Source: an uncultured Sulfitobacter sp. (GTDB lineage: Bacteria > Pseudomonadota > Alphaproteobacteria > Rhodobacterales > Rhodobacteraceae). From it: a stretch of 64,000 bases of DNA. Numbering within the stretch: the first letter of the stretch is position 1; each line of letters begins with the position of its first letter. Below the pieces are notes generated by a model that saw only the letters and a list, made by a program, of their open reading frames with translations, was not told the DNA's origin and did no database searches. Shown one piece after another: positions 1 to 8,550 of the stretch. The position numbers and the translations under genes are program-made. Where the stretch lies: contig CANMXJ010000001.1 in the NCBI GenBank assembly GCA_947501805.1, positions 248,001 to 312,000 of the forward strand, given 5' to 3'.

Positions 1-549
1 ATGGTTTTCCAGCGTCACAAAGAAGCGTGACATATAAACCGCCTGCCCGCACGAAATATCCGCAGCGCTGAAGCCGGAGGTCAGCAGATAGTCGCGGTTC
101 TCGACCGGCGTGGACAATCGCGCCTCCAGCGCATCATAGCATTTCGCCACCCGCGCCGCTTCCAGCTTCATCACGATAGGGCTGCGCATATAATCTTCGC
201 GCAGCGCCACATGTTGCTGGGTCAAGGCCGCAGTGTGCTGGCTGATTGTCTCTGCAAAATGCAGCCAAACCAGCCACGCCATCCGGTCCATACTCGCCAC
301 AGAACGCCCCATCCGGTCAGGGCTGAACCGCTCGCACAAGTACTGAGTAATCGCGCCGGTCTCGAACATCCGCTCGCCGTCGATCTCCAACGCAGGCACA
401 CGCCCCGCAGGCGACAGGCTGAGGTATTCCGGATCGCGCAACGTCCGGTCAAAGCTGTGCAACATAACACGAAAATCCACCTCAAGCTCGTGCAGCAACC
501 AAAGCGTGCGCATCGAACGCGTCTGCGGACAATGATGCAGCGTGATCAC
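1..549 (-). CDS. Glutathione S-transferase family protein (3' end outside window)
   Basis: The visible 183 residues are the N-terminal thioredoxin-like half and most of the helical half of a glutathione transferase. The N-terminus has the HHCPQTRSMRTLWLLHEL strand-helix, followed by the SPAGRVPALEIDG cis-proline segment and the ETGAITQYLCERF glutathione-site helix. I place the start at a GTG at 549, which overlaps the mccA stop by four bases (GTGA), a sign of translational coupling. The C-terminus lies beyond position 1. Its place at the end of the ivd/mcc operon suggests a role with acyl-CoA or electrophilic leucine-pathway intermediates; that is inference. Substrate cannot be read from the sequence. 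Confidence 0.85.
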   Translation of the reverse strand, partial: MITLHHCPQTRSMRTLWLLHELEVDFRVMLHSFDRTLRDPEYLSLSPAGRVPALEIDGERMFETGAITQYLCERFSPDRMGRSVASMDRMAWLVWLHFAETISQHTAALTQQHVALREDYMRSPIVMKLEAARVAKCYDALEARLSTPVENRDYLLTSGFSAADISCGQAVYMSRFFVTLENH

Positions 550-2492
550 GCTGCAACCTCCACTTCCGCCTCAAGCCGGACCAGCGCCGCGCCCGCCTCG
601 ACCTGATCGCCCGTCGCGGCCAAAACTTCGGCCACCACACCATCGCGCGCTGCCAGCAATGCATGCTCCATCTTCATCGCCTCCAACACAGCCAGACGGT
701 CGCCTTGTTTCACAACCTGCCCGACCTGCGCTTCCATAGATCGCACCAACCCCGGCATTGGTGCCTCGATCAGATTGCCATCACCCTGCGCCCCCGCCGC
801 ACGGTCCAGCGGATCAATCACATCAAAGGCCATCCCGTATCCTTCGAACACCGTCACAACACCGTTGGCAACAACCACATCCGCCGCCAACTGACCGCCA
901 ACAACCCAGCGTCCACCACGTTTGACCGCCTCAACTTCTCTATCGCCAACAAACCAACGCTGCTGATCCGGTCCCATCACGCGTACCTTAACGACATGCT
1001 CTTCATCACCCCACCCCAAGATCACAGACCGCCGCAGCGCACGCCACAAGGTAAACCCTGTCTCGGCCCCCGTTTCCATCACCCCAAGCGCGGCCATCCC
1101 CGCCAGCGCCACGTGCCGCGCTTCAACCGCAGGCACTGCCGTCAGCACATCGATATCGCGCGCGATCAATCCGGTATCGACGTCACCACGGCCAAATCCA
1201 TCATGTCCTGCCAGCGCTCCAAGGAACGCGAGGTTCGTCACCGTCCCACCAACCTGACAGCCACTCAACGCGGCCCGTAGTTTGGCCAAAGTCACATCAC
1301 GTGTTGCTCCGTGCACGATCACCTTGGCAATCATCGGATCATAAAACGGGCTGATCGTATCCCCTGCCCGCACCCCGGAATCGGCCCGCGTCTGGTCAGT
1401 AAACTGCAAATGCGTCAACGTGCCTGTGGCTGGCAAAAATCCCGCTGGCACATCCTCCGCGTAAAGCCGTGCCTCAAACGCATGCCCGTTGATGGACAGG
1501 TCCTCTTGCGCCATCGGCAACGCTTCTCCCGCCGCCACGCGCAACTGCCATTCGACCAAATCGACACCTGTGATCGCTTCAGTAACCGGATGCTCGACCT
1601 GCAAACGTGTATTCATCTCCATGAAAAAGAACCCGTCAGCCGACAACCCGTCAGAGCCATCCACAATAAACTCAACCGTCCCAGCGCCCGCATAGCCAAT
1701 CGCCTCTGCCGCTTTCACCGCCGCATCGCCCATCGCCTTGCGCATTGCGTCTGTCATCCCCGGCGCAGGCGCTTCCTCGATCACCTTCTGATGACGGCGT
1801 TGCAAGGAGCAATCGCGCTCAAACAAATGCACCGCATGCGTCCCGTCCCCGAACACCTGCACCTCAATATGGCGCGGCTTGGAGACGAACTTCTCTATCA
1901 GCACATCCGAATTGCCAAACGCCGTCTTGGCCTCCGAGCGCGCAGACTCCAAAGCCGCCTGAAAGCCGCCCGCATCTTCAACCAAGCGCATTCCCTTACC
2001 GCCACCGCCCGCCACGGCTTTGATCAAAACCGGATACCCGATCTTGTCGGCCTCGGCTGCCAGCAGCGCATCATCCTGATCCGCTCCGTGATATCCCGGC
2101 ACCACCGGCACCCCCGCCTCGATCATCAGCGCCTTTGCGGCGTCCTTCAAACCCATCGCCCTGATCGCGGAGGCCGACGGACCGATAAACACCAACCCCG
2201 CCGCTTCAACCGCTTCCACAAAATCGGGGTTCTCCGACAAAAAACCATAACCCGGATGGATCGCCTGCGCGCCGCTGTCCAAAGCCGCCTGGATAATCAC
2301 ATCGCCGCGCAAATAGCTATCCGCAGGGGCAGAGCCGCCGATATGAACTGCCGCATCACCCATCACCACATGCTTGGCTCCGGCATCCGCATCCGAATAA
2401 ACCGCAACGGTGCGTACGCCACAGCGATGCGCCGTTTCCATCACCCGGCAAGCAATCTCGCCACGGTTCGCAATCAAAATTGTGTCAAACAT
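546..2492 (-). CDS. mccA: Methylcrotonyl-CoA carboxylase biotin-containing alpha subunit
   Basis: This is the biotin carboxylase/biotin carrier subunit that carboxylates 3-methylcrotonyl-CoA in leucine catabolism, together with MccB. The 648 residues begin with the biotin-carboxylase N-domain (FDTILIANRGEIACRV) and the ATP-grasp domain with its glycine-rich loop GGGGKGM and the EMNTRLQVEHPVTE motif. They end in a biotinyl domain with EAMKMEH, where Lys607 is the biotinylation site. Length and architecture match MccA; the related propionyl- and acetyl-CoA carboxylases have the same domains. The leucine assignment rests on ivd and mccB in the same operon. The next gene, a GST, overlaps the stop by four bases. 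Confidence 0.93.
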   Translation of the reverse strand: MFDTILIANRGEIACRVMETAHRCGVRTVAVYSDADAGAKHVVMGDAAVHIGGSAPADSYLRGDVIIQAALDSGAQAIHPGYGFLSENPDFVEAVEAAGLVFIGPSASAIRAMGLKDAAKALMIEAGVPVVPGYHGADQDDALLAAEADKIGYPVLIKAVAGGGGKGMRLVEDAGGFQAALESARSEAKTAFGNSDVLIEKFVSKPRHIEVQVFGDGTHAVHLFERDCSLQRRHQKVIEEAPAPGMTDAMRKAMGDAAVKAAEAIGYAGAGTVEFIVDGSDGLSADGFFFMEMNTRLQVEHPVTEAITGVDLVEWQLRVAAGEALPMAQEDLSINGHAFEARLYAEDVPAGFLPATGTLTHLQFTDQTRADSGVRAGDTISPFYDPMIAKVIVHGATRDVTLAKLRAALSGCQVGGTVTNLAFLGALAGHDGFGRGDVDTGLIARDIDVLTAVPAVEARHVALAGMAALGVMETGAETGFTLWRALRRSVILGWGDEEHVVKVRVMGPDQQRWFVGDREVEAVKRGGRWVVGGQLAADVVVANGVVTVFEGYGMAFDVIDPLDRAAGAQGDGNLIEAPMPGLVRSMEAQVGQVVKQGDRLAVLEAMKMEHALLAARDGVVAEVLAATGDQVEAGAALVRLEAEVEVAA

Positions 2493-2551
2493 AGCGCACC
2501 AACCCTCTCGCCCATCTTCTTCTCTTTTTGGCCTTAAATCTCGCGGAGGTC

Positions 2552-2568
2552 CGGAGGCAGAGCCTCCG
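2552..2568. repeat. Short GC-rich hairpin between the ASCH gene and mccA
   Basis: A perfect inverted repeat CGGAGGC-AGA-GCCTCCG lies in the 88-bp gap between the ASCH gene stop and the mccA start. It has no T-run on the minus strand, so it is unlikely to be a strong terminator. It could attenuate transcription or protect the 3' end of the upstream message. Confidence 0.5.
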
Positions 2569-2580
2569 AAAACCCCGACC

Positions 2581-2991
2581 TCAAAACCGCTCTACCACTT
2601 CAAATCTTTCAACCAACATCGCGACATCCGGCGCAAACAATCCTGCGCGCGTGAGATACGCCTCATACCCTTTGCGCCAATGCGCCAGATCGCGAAACTC
2701 TCCCTGATCCACAACCATGTCCTCGTTCACCTGATCAAAAGGGATCACATCCACCGCCACGGTCTTTACCGCCGCAACAGCTTGTCCGTTCCAGTTCAGG
2801 GCGACATCCACCCGTCCCGCCAGCGGCTTCTCCTCGCCGCGTGCCTCAAAGCTGGCGACAGCGTCACATGTCACGGTCTTGGCCCCGGCCAAAACGAGCT
2901 CGAGAATCTCGGCATTCAGTTCAGGCGTGTCACCGAACTTGAAACTGACCGCACCAGGGTACTTCGCCAAGGCGTCTTCTTGCGATATCAT
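2581..2991 (-). CDS. ASCH-domain protein
   Basis: The protein has 136 residues, starting MISQEDALAKYPGAVSFKFGD. The layout resembles ASCH/YhfF-like proteins: an N-terminal helix-strand, then ELNAEILELVLAGAKTVTCDAV (the G-x-K-T-x-T turn typical of ASCH folds), then strands bearing AVKTVAVDVIPFDQV. I chose ATG 2991 because GGAGG sits seven bases upstream; a longer reading to 3099 would run into mccB. ASCH domains bind RNA or modified nucleosides in characterised members; the function here is unknown. It sits between mccB and mccA, which are usually adjacent, so it is co-transcribed with them. Confidence 0.8.
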   Translation of the reverse strand: MISQEDALAKYPGAVSFKFGDTPELNAEILELVLAGAKTVTCDAVASFEARGEEKPLAGRVDVALNWNGQAVAAVKTVAVDVIPFDQVNEDMVVDQGEFRDLAHWRKGYEAYLTRAGLFAPDVAMLVERFEVVERF

Positions 2992-3064
2992 CGTGCGCCT
3001 CCGTGTCTGTACCTGCGATGTACGCGCAGCATCCGTTGTCTGACATTTAACGACTTCTTCATGA

Positions 3065-4669
3065 TCACATCCGGAACACACCAAATTTTGTCTCTTCAAT
3101 CGGCGCGTTCAAACTCGCCGACAGGCTCAAGGCCAGCACATCACGGCTCTTGCGTGGGTCGATGATACCGTCATCCCACAACCGCGCGCTCGCATAAAGC
3201 GGATGGCTCTGCTCCTCAAACATATCAATTGTCGGCTGCTTGAACTTGGCCTCTTCCTCTGCCGACCATGTCTCGCCTGCCCGCTCGATTGCATCGCGCT
3301 TCACGGTCGCCAGAACACCCGCCGCCTGTGGGCCCCCCATCACGGAAATCCGTGAATTCGGCCATGTCCACAAGAACCGGGGCCGGTAGGCCCGCCCCGC
3401 CATCCCGTAGTTGCCCGCGCCAAACGAACCACCCACCAGCATCGTGATCTTAGGCACATTGGTCGATGCCACAGCGGTCACCATCTTGGCCCCGTGCCGC
3501 GCGATACCTTCGTTCTCGTATTTGCGCCCGACCATAAAGCCAGTGATATTCTGCAAGAAAACCAATGGAATATTGCGCTGCGAACACAGCTCGACAAAGT
3601 GCGCACCTTTCTGCGCGGCCTCTGAAAACAGCACGCCATTGTTGCCGATGATCCCCACCGGACAGCCCTTCACATGCGCAAATCCCGTCACCAAAGTCTC
3701 GCCAAACCGTGCCTTGAATTCATCAAACCGCGAGCCGTCCACCAACCGCGCAATCACCTCGCGGATGTCATAGGGTGTGCGCAAATCCGCCGGCACCACA
3801 CCAAGCAATTCGGACGGATCATAGGCGGGTTCCTCGGACGATTGCCACTGCACTGTCGCAGGTTTTGCGCGGTTCAACTGCCCCACAGCCCGACGTGCCA
3901 AGGCCAAAGCATGCCCATCATCTTCGGCCAGATAATCCGCAACACCGGACAGGCGCGTATGCACATCGCCGCCACCCAGATCTTCCGCGGTGACAACTTC
4001 GCCAGTTGCGGCCTTGACCAGAGGTGGCCCCGCCAAGAATATAGTGCCTTGCTCTTTGACAATAATTGTCACGTCAGACATCGCAGGGACGTAAGCCCCG
4101 CCCGCCGTGCAGGACCCCATGACAACCGCGATCTGCGGTATGCCTTTGGCCGACATCCGCGCCTGATTATAGAAAATCGCGCCAAAGTGGTCGCGGTCCG
4201 GAAAGACCTCGTCTTGCTGGGGCAAGTTCGCACCACCCGAGTCAACCAGATAGACACAGGGCAAATGGTTCGCCTCCGCAATCTCCTGCGCGCGCAGATG
4301 CTTTTTCACGGTCATCGGGAAATATGTACCGCCTTTAACCGTGGCATCATTACACACAACCATGACCTCTTGACCTTGCACCTGACCGATACCAGCAATC
4401 ACCCCCGCGCAAGGGGCCGCGTTGTCATAGAGCCCGTGTGCCGCGGTGGCCCCGATTTCCAGAAACGGCGAACCCGGATCAAGCAGGTTTGCGACCCTTT
4501 CGCGCGGCAACATCTTGCCCCGGCTTTCATGGCGTGCGCGGGATTTTTCGCCCCCTCCCAAAGCGGCGCTTTCGGCGGCGTCCTGTACCGGCTGCAAAGC
4601 CTCAAGATGTGCAGCCTCATTGGCCTTGAAAACCTCTGACGATGGCAATGCCTGTGATGATAACTTCAT
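3065..4669 (-). CDS. mccB: Methylcrotonyl-CoA carboxylase carboxyltransferase beta subunit
   Basis: The 534-residue acyl-CoA carboxyltransferase transfers the carboxyl group from biotin on MccA to 3-methylcrotonyl-CoA. The crotonase-like N- and C-halves are complete. Visible signatures include [25 protein letters not shown] in the N-half, then the oxyanion-type glycine motifs [12 protein letters not shown] and [20 protein letters not shown]. The length agrees with MccB. The start has AGGAA five bases upstream. The 268 bp before it contain no convincing gene and probably hold a promoter, so mccB may be transcribed separately as well as from the ivd promoter. Confidence 0.94.
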   Translation of the reverse strand: MKLSSQALPSSEVFKANEAAHLEALQPVQDAAESAALGGGEKSRARHESRGKMLPRERVANLLDPGSPFLEIGATAAHGLYDNAAPCAGVIAGIGQVQGQEVMVVCNDATVKGGTYFPMTVKKHLRAQEIAEANHLPCVYLVDSGGANLPQQDEVFPDRDHFGAIFYNQARMSAKGIPQIAVVMGSCTAGGAYVPAMSDVTIIVKEQGTIFLAGPPLVKAATGEVVTAEDLGGGDVHTRLSGVADYLAEDDGHALALARRAVGQLNRAKPATVQWQSSEEPAYDPSELLGVVPADLRTPYDIREVIARLVDGSRFDEFKARFGETLVTGFAHVKGCPVGIIGNNGVLFSEAAQKGAHFVELCSQRNIPLVFLQNITGFMVGRKYENEGIARHGAKMVTAVASTNVPKITMLVGGSFGAGNYGMAGRAYRPRFLWTWPNSRISVMGGPQAAGVLATVKRDAIERAGETWSAEEEAKFKQPTIDMFEEQSHPLYASARLWDDGIIDPRKSRDVLALSLSASLNAPIEETKFGVFRM

Positions 4670-4937
4670 TTCATTTCCTCAACCAATTGCGCAAAATCCG
4701 CGTCTCGCTCTCGTAGAACTGCCGTGCCCGTGTCCAACCTTCGCGGCACCTCCGGAATTTCGATTTCTTTTGAATATAAATGACTTGCCAGCCGCTTTCT
4801 GCTGCATTCGGCTGATCTTTCTGTGGCGAGACAAAAAGCTGTCCAAGGTGCTGTGCAGTCTTGCGCAAAAGATAGCGTGATGCAATCAAAGGGGATTTGG
4901 TATGTCCCAACTCCCGCTAATGCCAAACAAGATACTG
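4670..4937. other. Intergenic region upstream of mccB, likely an internal promoter region
   Basis: These 268 bp hold no supported gene. The decamer TTGCGCAAAA occurs twice, at 4687-4696 and 4861-4870, with TTGCGCAA being a palindrome. On the minus strand an A/T-rich CATTTATATTCAA stretch lies near 4770-4785 and could be a -10 region for mccB. A minus-strand reading frame fills the gap, but its third positions are unbiased. Confidence 0.4.
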
Positions 4938-5264
4938 TCATGTTTGCGGCTCCATCAGGACGGGCCGCTGGGGTTGTGCGCTGTACTCGAACCCGCCCAA
5001 ACGGTTCACATGATATTCATAGGTTTCATCGGTGCCTTGCGGCGTACAACGCACCACAATCCAGATGCCTGGATCACGGCCCGAGATCGCCGCACAATCG
5101 CGCAAGGCGGCGTCACCGCCCTGCGTTTGCACGTACAACTCTGCGAACCGATTGATCACATCCGTCTCCGTAATTGTCGCCGCGATCCAGCCAAGACGCA
5201 GCCCGATCAACGCAAACACGGTGATCAAAACCCCGACCGGTGCCCACCACAGCCAGCGCGGCAT
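4938..5264 (-). CDS. Conserved small membrane-anchored protein of unknown function
   Basis: This 108-residue protein has one N-terminal transmembrane segment (about residues 5-30, LWWAPVGVLITVFALIGLRLGWIA within MPRWL...) followed by a mainly soluble, probably periplasmic, domain containing two cysteines (RDCAAISGRDPGIWIVVRC). It starts four bases after the ivd stop, so it is the second gene of the ivd operon. I do not recognise a named family. The two cysteines could form a disulfide. Its codon use matches its neighbours, which supports a real gene. Confidence 0.75.
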   Translation of the reverse strand: MPRWLWWAPVGVLITVFALIGLRLGWIAATITETDVINRFAELYVQTQGGDAALRDCAAISGRDPGIWIVVRCTPQGTDETYEYHVNRLGGFEYSAQPQRPVLMEPQT

Positions 5265-5268
5265 TGCG

Positions 5269-6432
5269 TTACGCCATCGCTGCCATCATCTCGCGACCAA
5301 CCAGCATGCGACGGATTTCGGACGTTCCCGCACCAATTTCCATCAGCTTGGCATCCCGAAAAATCCGGCCCACAGGATTGTCCGACAGATAGCCTGCACC
5401 GCCCATCGCCTGCACCGCCTGATGCGCCTGCACCATGGCCTGCTCGGAGGCATAAAGACAGCAGGCCGCCGCATCCTGACGGGTGACGTCGCCGCGATCA
5501 CATGCTTTTGCGACCTCGTAAACATAGGCCCGCGCAGAGTTCATCGCGGTGTACATATCCGCCATTTTGCCTTGCATCAGTTGGAAATTGCCCACGGGCT
5601 GTCCAAACTGTTTGCGCTCGGCCATGTAGGGCATGATTTCGTCCAGACAGTTGGCGATGATGCCAAGGCCGATTCCCGCAAGCACAACCCGTTCATAATC
5701 AAGGCCCGACATCAGAACGCGTACGCCGCGACCCTCTTCGCCCAGCACATTTTCAAACGGCACTTCCACATCTTCAAAGATCAGCTCAGCAGTGTTTGAT
5801 CCGCGCATCCCCAGCTTGTCGAAATGCGGGCTGGTGCTGAACCCTTTCATGTCCTTATCAATTAAAAATGCCGTAATTCCCTTGGACCCGGCATCAGGAT
5901 CAGTCTTGGCATAAACCACCAAAGTCTGGGCATCCGGCCCGTTGGTGATCCAGTACTTGCTGCCACTCAAACGATAGTGATCATTGCGTTTTTCCGCCCG
6001 CAGCTTCATCGAGACTACATCGCTGCCCGCAGAAGTTTCCGACATCGCCAATGCGCCGACATGTTCACCTGAACACAGTTTTGGCAGGAACTGGGCGCGT
6101 TGCGCGTCCGTGCCGTTCAAGCTGATCTGGTTCACACAGAGATTGGAGTGCGCACCATATGACAGCGACACAGACGCTGATGCCCGCGCGATTTCCTCTA
6201 CCGCGACAGTATGCGCAAGATAGCCCATGCCAGTGCCGCCGAATTTCTCGTCCACGGTCATGCCAAGCAGACCCAGTTCGCCCATTTCTTTCCACAACTC
6301 GGCGGGGAATTCGTTCTTTTGATCCACCTCGGCGGCCATCGGCTTGACGCGCTCTTGCGCCCAACGATGGACCATTTCCTGCATCGCTTCGACGTCTTCG
6401 CCCAGATCAAATTTCATGCTTGCGGTGAACAT
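5269..6432 (-). CDS. ivd: Isovaleryl-CoA dehydrogenase
   Basis: This FAD-dependent acyl-CoA dehydrogenase oxidises isovaleryl-CoA to 3-methylcrotonyl-CoA and feeds MccAB. The 387 residues show the acyl-CoA dehydrogenase order: the N-terminal helical domain, ALAMSETSAGSD and YWITNGPDA in the beta domain, and the C-terminal helical domain with MGGAGYLSDNPVGRIFRDAK and IGAGTSEIRRM. The Glu in SGLDYERVV (about residue 247) matches the catalytic base peculiar to isovaleryl-CoA dehydrogenases. I start at MFTASMKFDLG (6432) because GGGGGAG lies just upstream; the reading frame extends 14 codons further through an operator-like palindrome. It is the first gene of the leucine operon. Confidence 0.95.
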   Translation of the reverse strand: MFTASMKFDLGEDVEAMQEMVHRWAQERVKPMAAEVDQKNEFPAELWKEMGELGLLGMTVDEKFGGTGMGYLAHTVAVEEIARASASVSLSYGAHSNLCVNQISLNGTDAQRAQFLPKLCSGEHVGALAMSETSAGSDVVSMKLRAEKRNDHYRLSGSKYWITNGPDAQTLVVYAKTDPDAGSKGITAFLIDKDMKGFSTSPHFDKLGMRGSNTAELIFEDVEVPFENVLGEEGRGVRVLMSGLDYERVVLAGIGLGIIANCLDEIMPYMAERKQFGQPVGNFQLMQGKMADMYTAMNSARAYVYEVAKACDRGDVTRQDAAACCLYASEQAMVQAHQAVQAMGGAGYLSDNPVGRIFRDAKLMEIGAGTSEIRRMLVGREMMAAMA

Positions 6433-6459
6433 GGCTTTCTCCCCCAAAAACCGATTTAA

Positions 6460-6473
6460 TGAACGCTTGTTCA
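6460..6473. promoter_or_regulatory. Operator-like palindrome upstream of ivd
   Basis: TGAAC-GCTT-GTTCA is a perfect 5-bp inverted repeat with a 4-bp spacer, 28 bases upstream of the ivd start. The arm length and spacing resemble TetR-family operators. Regulators of leucine/isovalerate genes in proteobacteria include TetR-type (LiuQ) and MerR-type (LiuR) proteins; none is encoded in the window. Binding is inferred, not shown. Confidence 0.5.
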
Positions 6474-6540
6474 ATACATAGCGGGGTCAGTGTTTCAGGT
6501 CAACGATTCCCGCAGGAGGACCGAAGCCCATCCGCGTTTA

Positions 6541-7734
6541 CTAGCCCGCCTGATAAACTGCTCCAACCTCCGCTTTGATGATCCGCGCGATCAGGGCGCA
6601 ATCCTTTAGCGAAAATGTCAACGGCACGCGCATGTCCACAATACCAGCCAATATCTTATCACTTTCCGGCAACACAGGCGCATCCACATAGCGCCACGAA
6701 TCGTATCGACTGGTAAAGCCCACAGGCTCGGCTCCGCCGAACCATTTCAATTCGACCCCGCGTTTCAGGCACCGCGCCAACACTTCGCCAACCGCGTCAG
6801 CCTGCCACCCCTTGAGTAAAAACTGGATTGAGGAGCCGACGATCGTTTCTTGCTCTGGCCGCTCGATTACAGTGAGGCCCGGCGTATCGCGCAGCCCTTT
6901 TTCGATCTCGAAGTAGCGTTCGTTCCAGCGTGCGCATTGCGCATCCAGATCACGCAACTGAGGCCGCAAAATGGCCGCACGCAGATTATCCATGCGACCC
7001 GAAATGTTCGGTGTCTCATAGCGGATCGTTTCAAATGCGTCTTTAGGTGGTCCTGCCAGATGCTTTTCGTACATCATATAGGAGCCCGACAACATGATCG
7101 CCCGCGCAGCGACCTCTGGGTCATCGGTGACCAACAGACCACCCTCACCCGAATTCACATGTTTATACGTTTGGCACGAATAGCACCCCACGCGCCCTTG
7201 TGTGCCGGAAGGGACGCCATTCCATGCCGCCCCCATCGTGTGCGCACAATCTTCGATGACACCAACACCCGCAGCGTCACAGATCGCCATCAGCGCGTCC
7301 ATATCCGCCAAATGCCCGCGCATATGGCTTAACAGCAGCACATCCGATTGGTCGGCTTTTGCACGCAAGTCTTCCAGATCGATCACAAGATTTTCGGTGA
7401 CATCTACAAACACAGGGACCGCCCCGACGGCTGCAATTGCCCCCGGCACAGGGGCCAGAGTAAACGCATTGGTCAAAACACGATCACCGGATTTCACGCC
7501 GACAGCCCTAAGCGCCGTCGACATCGCATAGCCACCCGAGGCCACTGCCAGACAGTATTTCGCACCGACCTGCTCGGCAAATTCTTGTTCCAGCAGCACG
7601 GTCTCTGCCAGCTCGCCCGGAGCCGTATTATACCGGTGCAAGCGACCCGAACGCATCACAGCCACCGCCGCCTCGATCCCTTCCTCGGGGATCGGCTCTT
7701 GTTGGGTGAAACTACCGGTAAAGACTTCACTCAT
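6541..7734 (-). CDS. DegT/DnrJ/EryC1/StrS-family PLP aminotransferase
   Basis: This 397-residue fold-type-I PLP enzyme belongs to the sugar-nucleotide aminotransferase superfamily. Visible features are the PLP-phosphate region LAVASGGYAMSTALRA, the aspartate strand GVGVIEDCAHTMGA, and the Schiff-base lysine in CQTYKHVNSGEGG (Lys191). Family members transaminate keto-sugars or related substrates. No sugar-nucleotide biosynthesis genes lie nearby, so the substrate is unknown. Its ATG overlaps the stop of the upstream HAD gene (ATGA), so the two are translationally coupled and may act in one pathway. Confidence 0.88.
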   Translation of the reverse strand: MSEVFTGSFTQQEPIPEEGIEAAVAVMRSGRLHRYNTAPGELAETVLLEQEFAEQVGAKYCLAVASGGYAMSTALRAVGVKSGDRVLTNAFTLAPVPGAIAAVGAVPVFVDVTENLVIDLEDLRAKADQSDVLLLSHMRGHLADMDALMAICDAAGVGVIEDCAHTMGAAWNGVPSGTQGRVGCYSCQTYKHVNSGEGGLLVTDDPEVAARAIMLSGSYMMYEKHLAGPPKDAFETIRYETPNISGRMDNLRAAILRPQLRDLDAQCARWNERYFEIEKGLRDTPGLTVIERPEQETIVGSSIQFLLKGWQADAVGEVLARCLKRGVELKWFGGAEPVGFTSRYDSWRYVDAPVLPESDKILAGIVDMRVPLTFSLKDCALIARIIKAEVGAVYQAG

Positions 7735-8408
7735 GCTGCGGCCCTACCGATCAGCTCCACCACAATACCATGCAGATCGTTGTAATGGTCCAGCAAAGCT
7801 TCGGGGGCAAGCGCAGCCATATCCCCGCCAGCGGGACCAAATGTGACCAAAACGCAAGGCACGCCAGCGGCCAAAGCCGTGTTACGATCTGTTTCGGTAT
7901 CACCAATAAGAACACATTTATCTGCATGCCCGCCCGCACGGCGCGCTGTCTCGAACAGATGTTCGGGATCAGGTTTGCGCACAGCAAGTGTGTCCGCACC
8001 CAACACCGCGCCAAAAGCGTCCAGCACCCCCAAACGCCCGAGCAACTGCCGCGCCAGACCTTCGGGTTTGTTCGTGCAGATCGCCACGCGATAGCCCGTA
8101 GACTTCAGCAGCTCCACGGCATCCATCGCACCGTCATACATGACTGTGTGGGTATCAATGTCACGGGCATACGCCTCTAGTAACTTGGGGTAATAGGCGT
8201 CAATCAACGCCTCGTCGTGTTCACGTTCAAGCCGCTGCATGCCGAGGCGCAACATCGCGCGCCCACCGCGCAGGGCGGTCCCTGCATCCGTGATCGCACA
8301 TAGCTGATCGCCCGCCCCCATATCGCGAAAACACGCATTGGCCGCTGCAATCAAATCACCGCTGGTGTCGGCCAATGTTCCGTCCAGATCAAACACAACT
8401 GTTTTCAT
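7731..8408 (-). CDS. HAD-family hydrolase, phosphoglycolate phosphatase-like
   Basis: The 225-residue protein is a HAD subfamily IA phosphatase. Motif I is VVFDLDGTLADT (nucleophile Asp7, acid Asp9), motif II/III are AICTNKPEGLAR and the KPDPE lysine region, and motif IV is VLIGDTETDRNTALAAG. The helical cap lies between motifs I and II. The closest resemblance is to Gph, which dephosphorylates 2-phosphoglycolate, but specificity in this family is hard to read. It is the first gene of a two-gene unit with the DegT aminotransferase and is divergent from glmU. Confidence 0.82.
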   Translation of the reverse strand: MKTVVFDLDGTLADTSGDLIAAANACFRDMGAGDQLCAITDAGTALRGGRAMLRLGMQRLEREHDEALIDAYYPKLLEAYARDIDTHTVMYDGAMDAVELLKSTGYRVAICTNKPEGLARQLLGRLGVLDAFGAVLGADTLAVRKPDPEHLFETARRAGGHADKCVLIGDTETDRNTALAAGVPCVLVTFGPAGGDMAALAPEALLDHYNDLHGIVVELIGRAAA

Positions 8409-8550
8409 TCAAAATCCCTTTCATGCGCGGAACATCGCCCGATGATGTTGCAACACGCAACCTTGTTTGATTGGTGGCAGACTTGCGCCTTTGTGCCAAG
8501 CGCGTAAAGAGAGGTTCAATAGTTAATAACAACGCGTAAATGAGCAGCAT

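Noticed and set aside
1311-2537. Long plus-strand frame (408 codons) opposite mccA
   Set aside because: Its length follows from G/C-rich third positions of mccA; composition is Arg/His-rich and it has no domain. The mccA frame is unmistakable.
4666-4941. 91-residue minus-strand frame filling the gap between the 108-aa gene and mccB, with ATGA overlaps at both ends
   Set aside because: The neat overlaps look like translational coupling, but third codon positions are unbiased, unlike every neighbour, and the peptide has no recognisable fold. I regard it as chance in a promoter region.
8409-8550. glmS-type ribozyme or riboswitch for the glm operon
   Set aside because: The 142-bp gap shows no such structure, and glmS is second in the operon, directly behind glmU.
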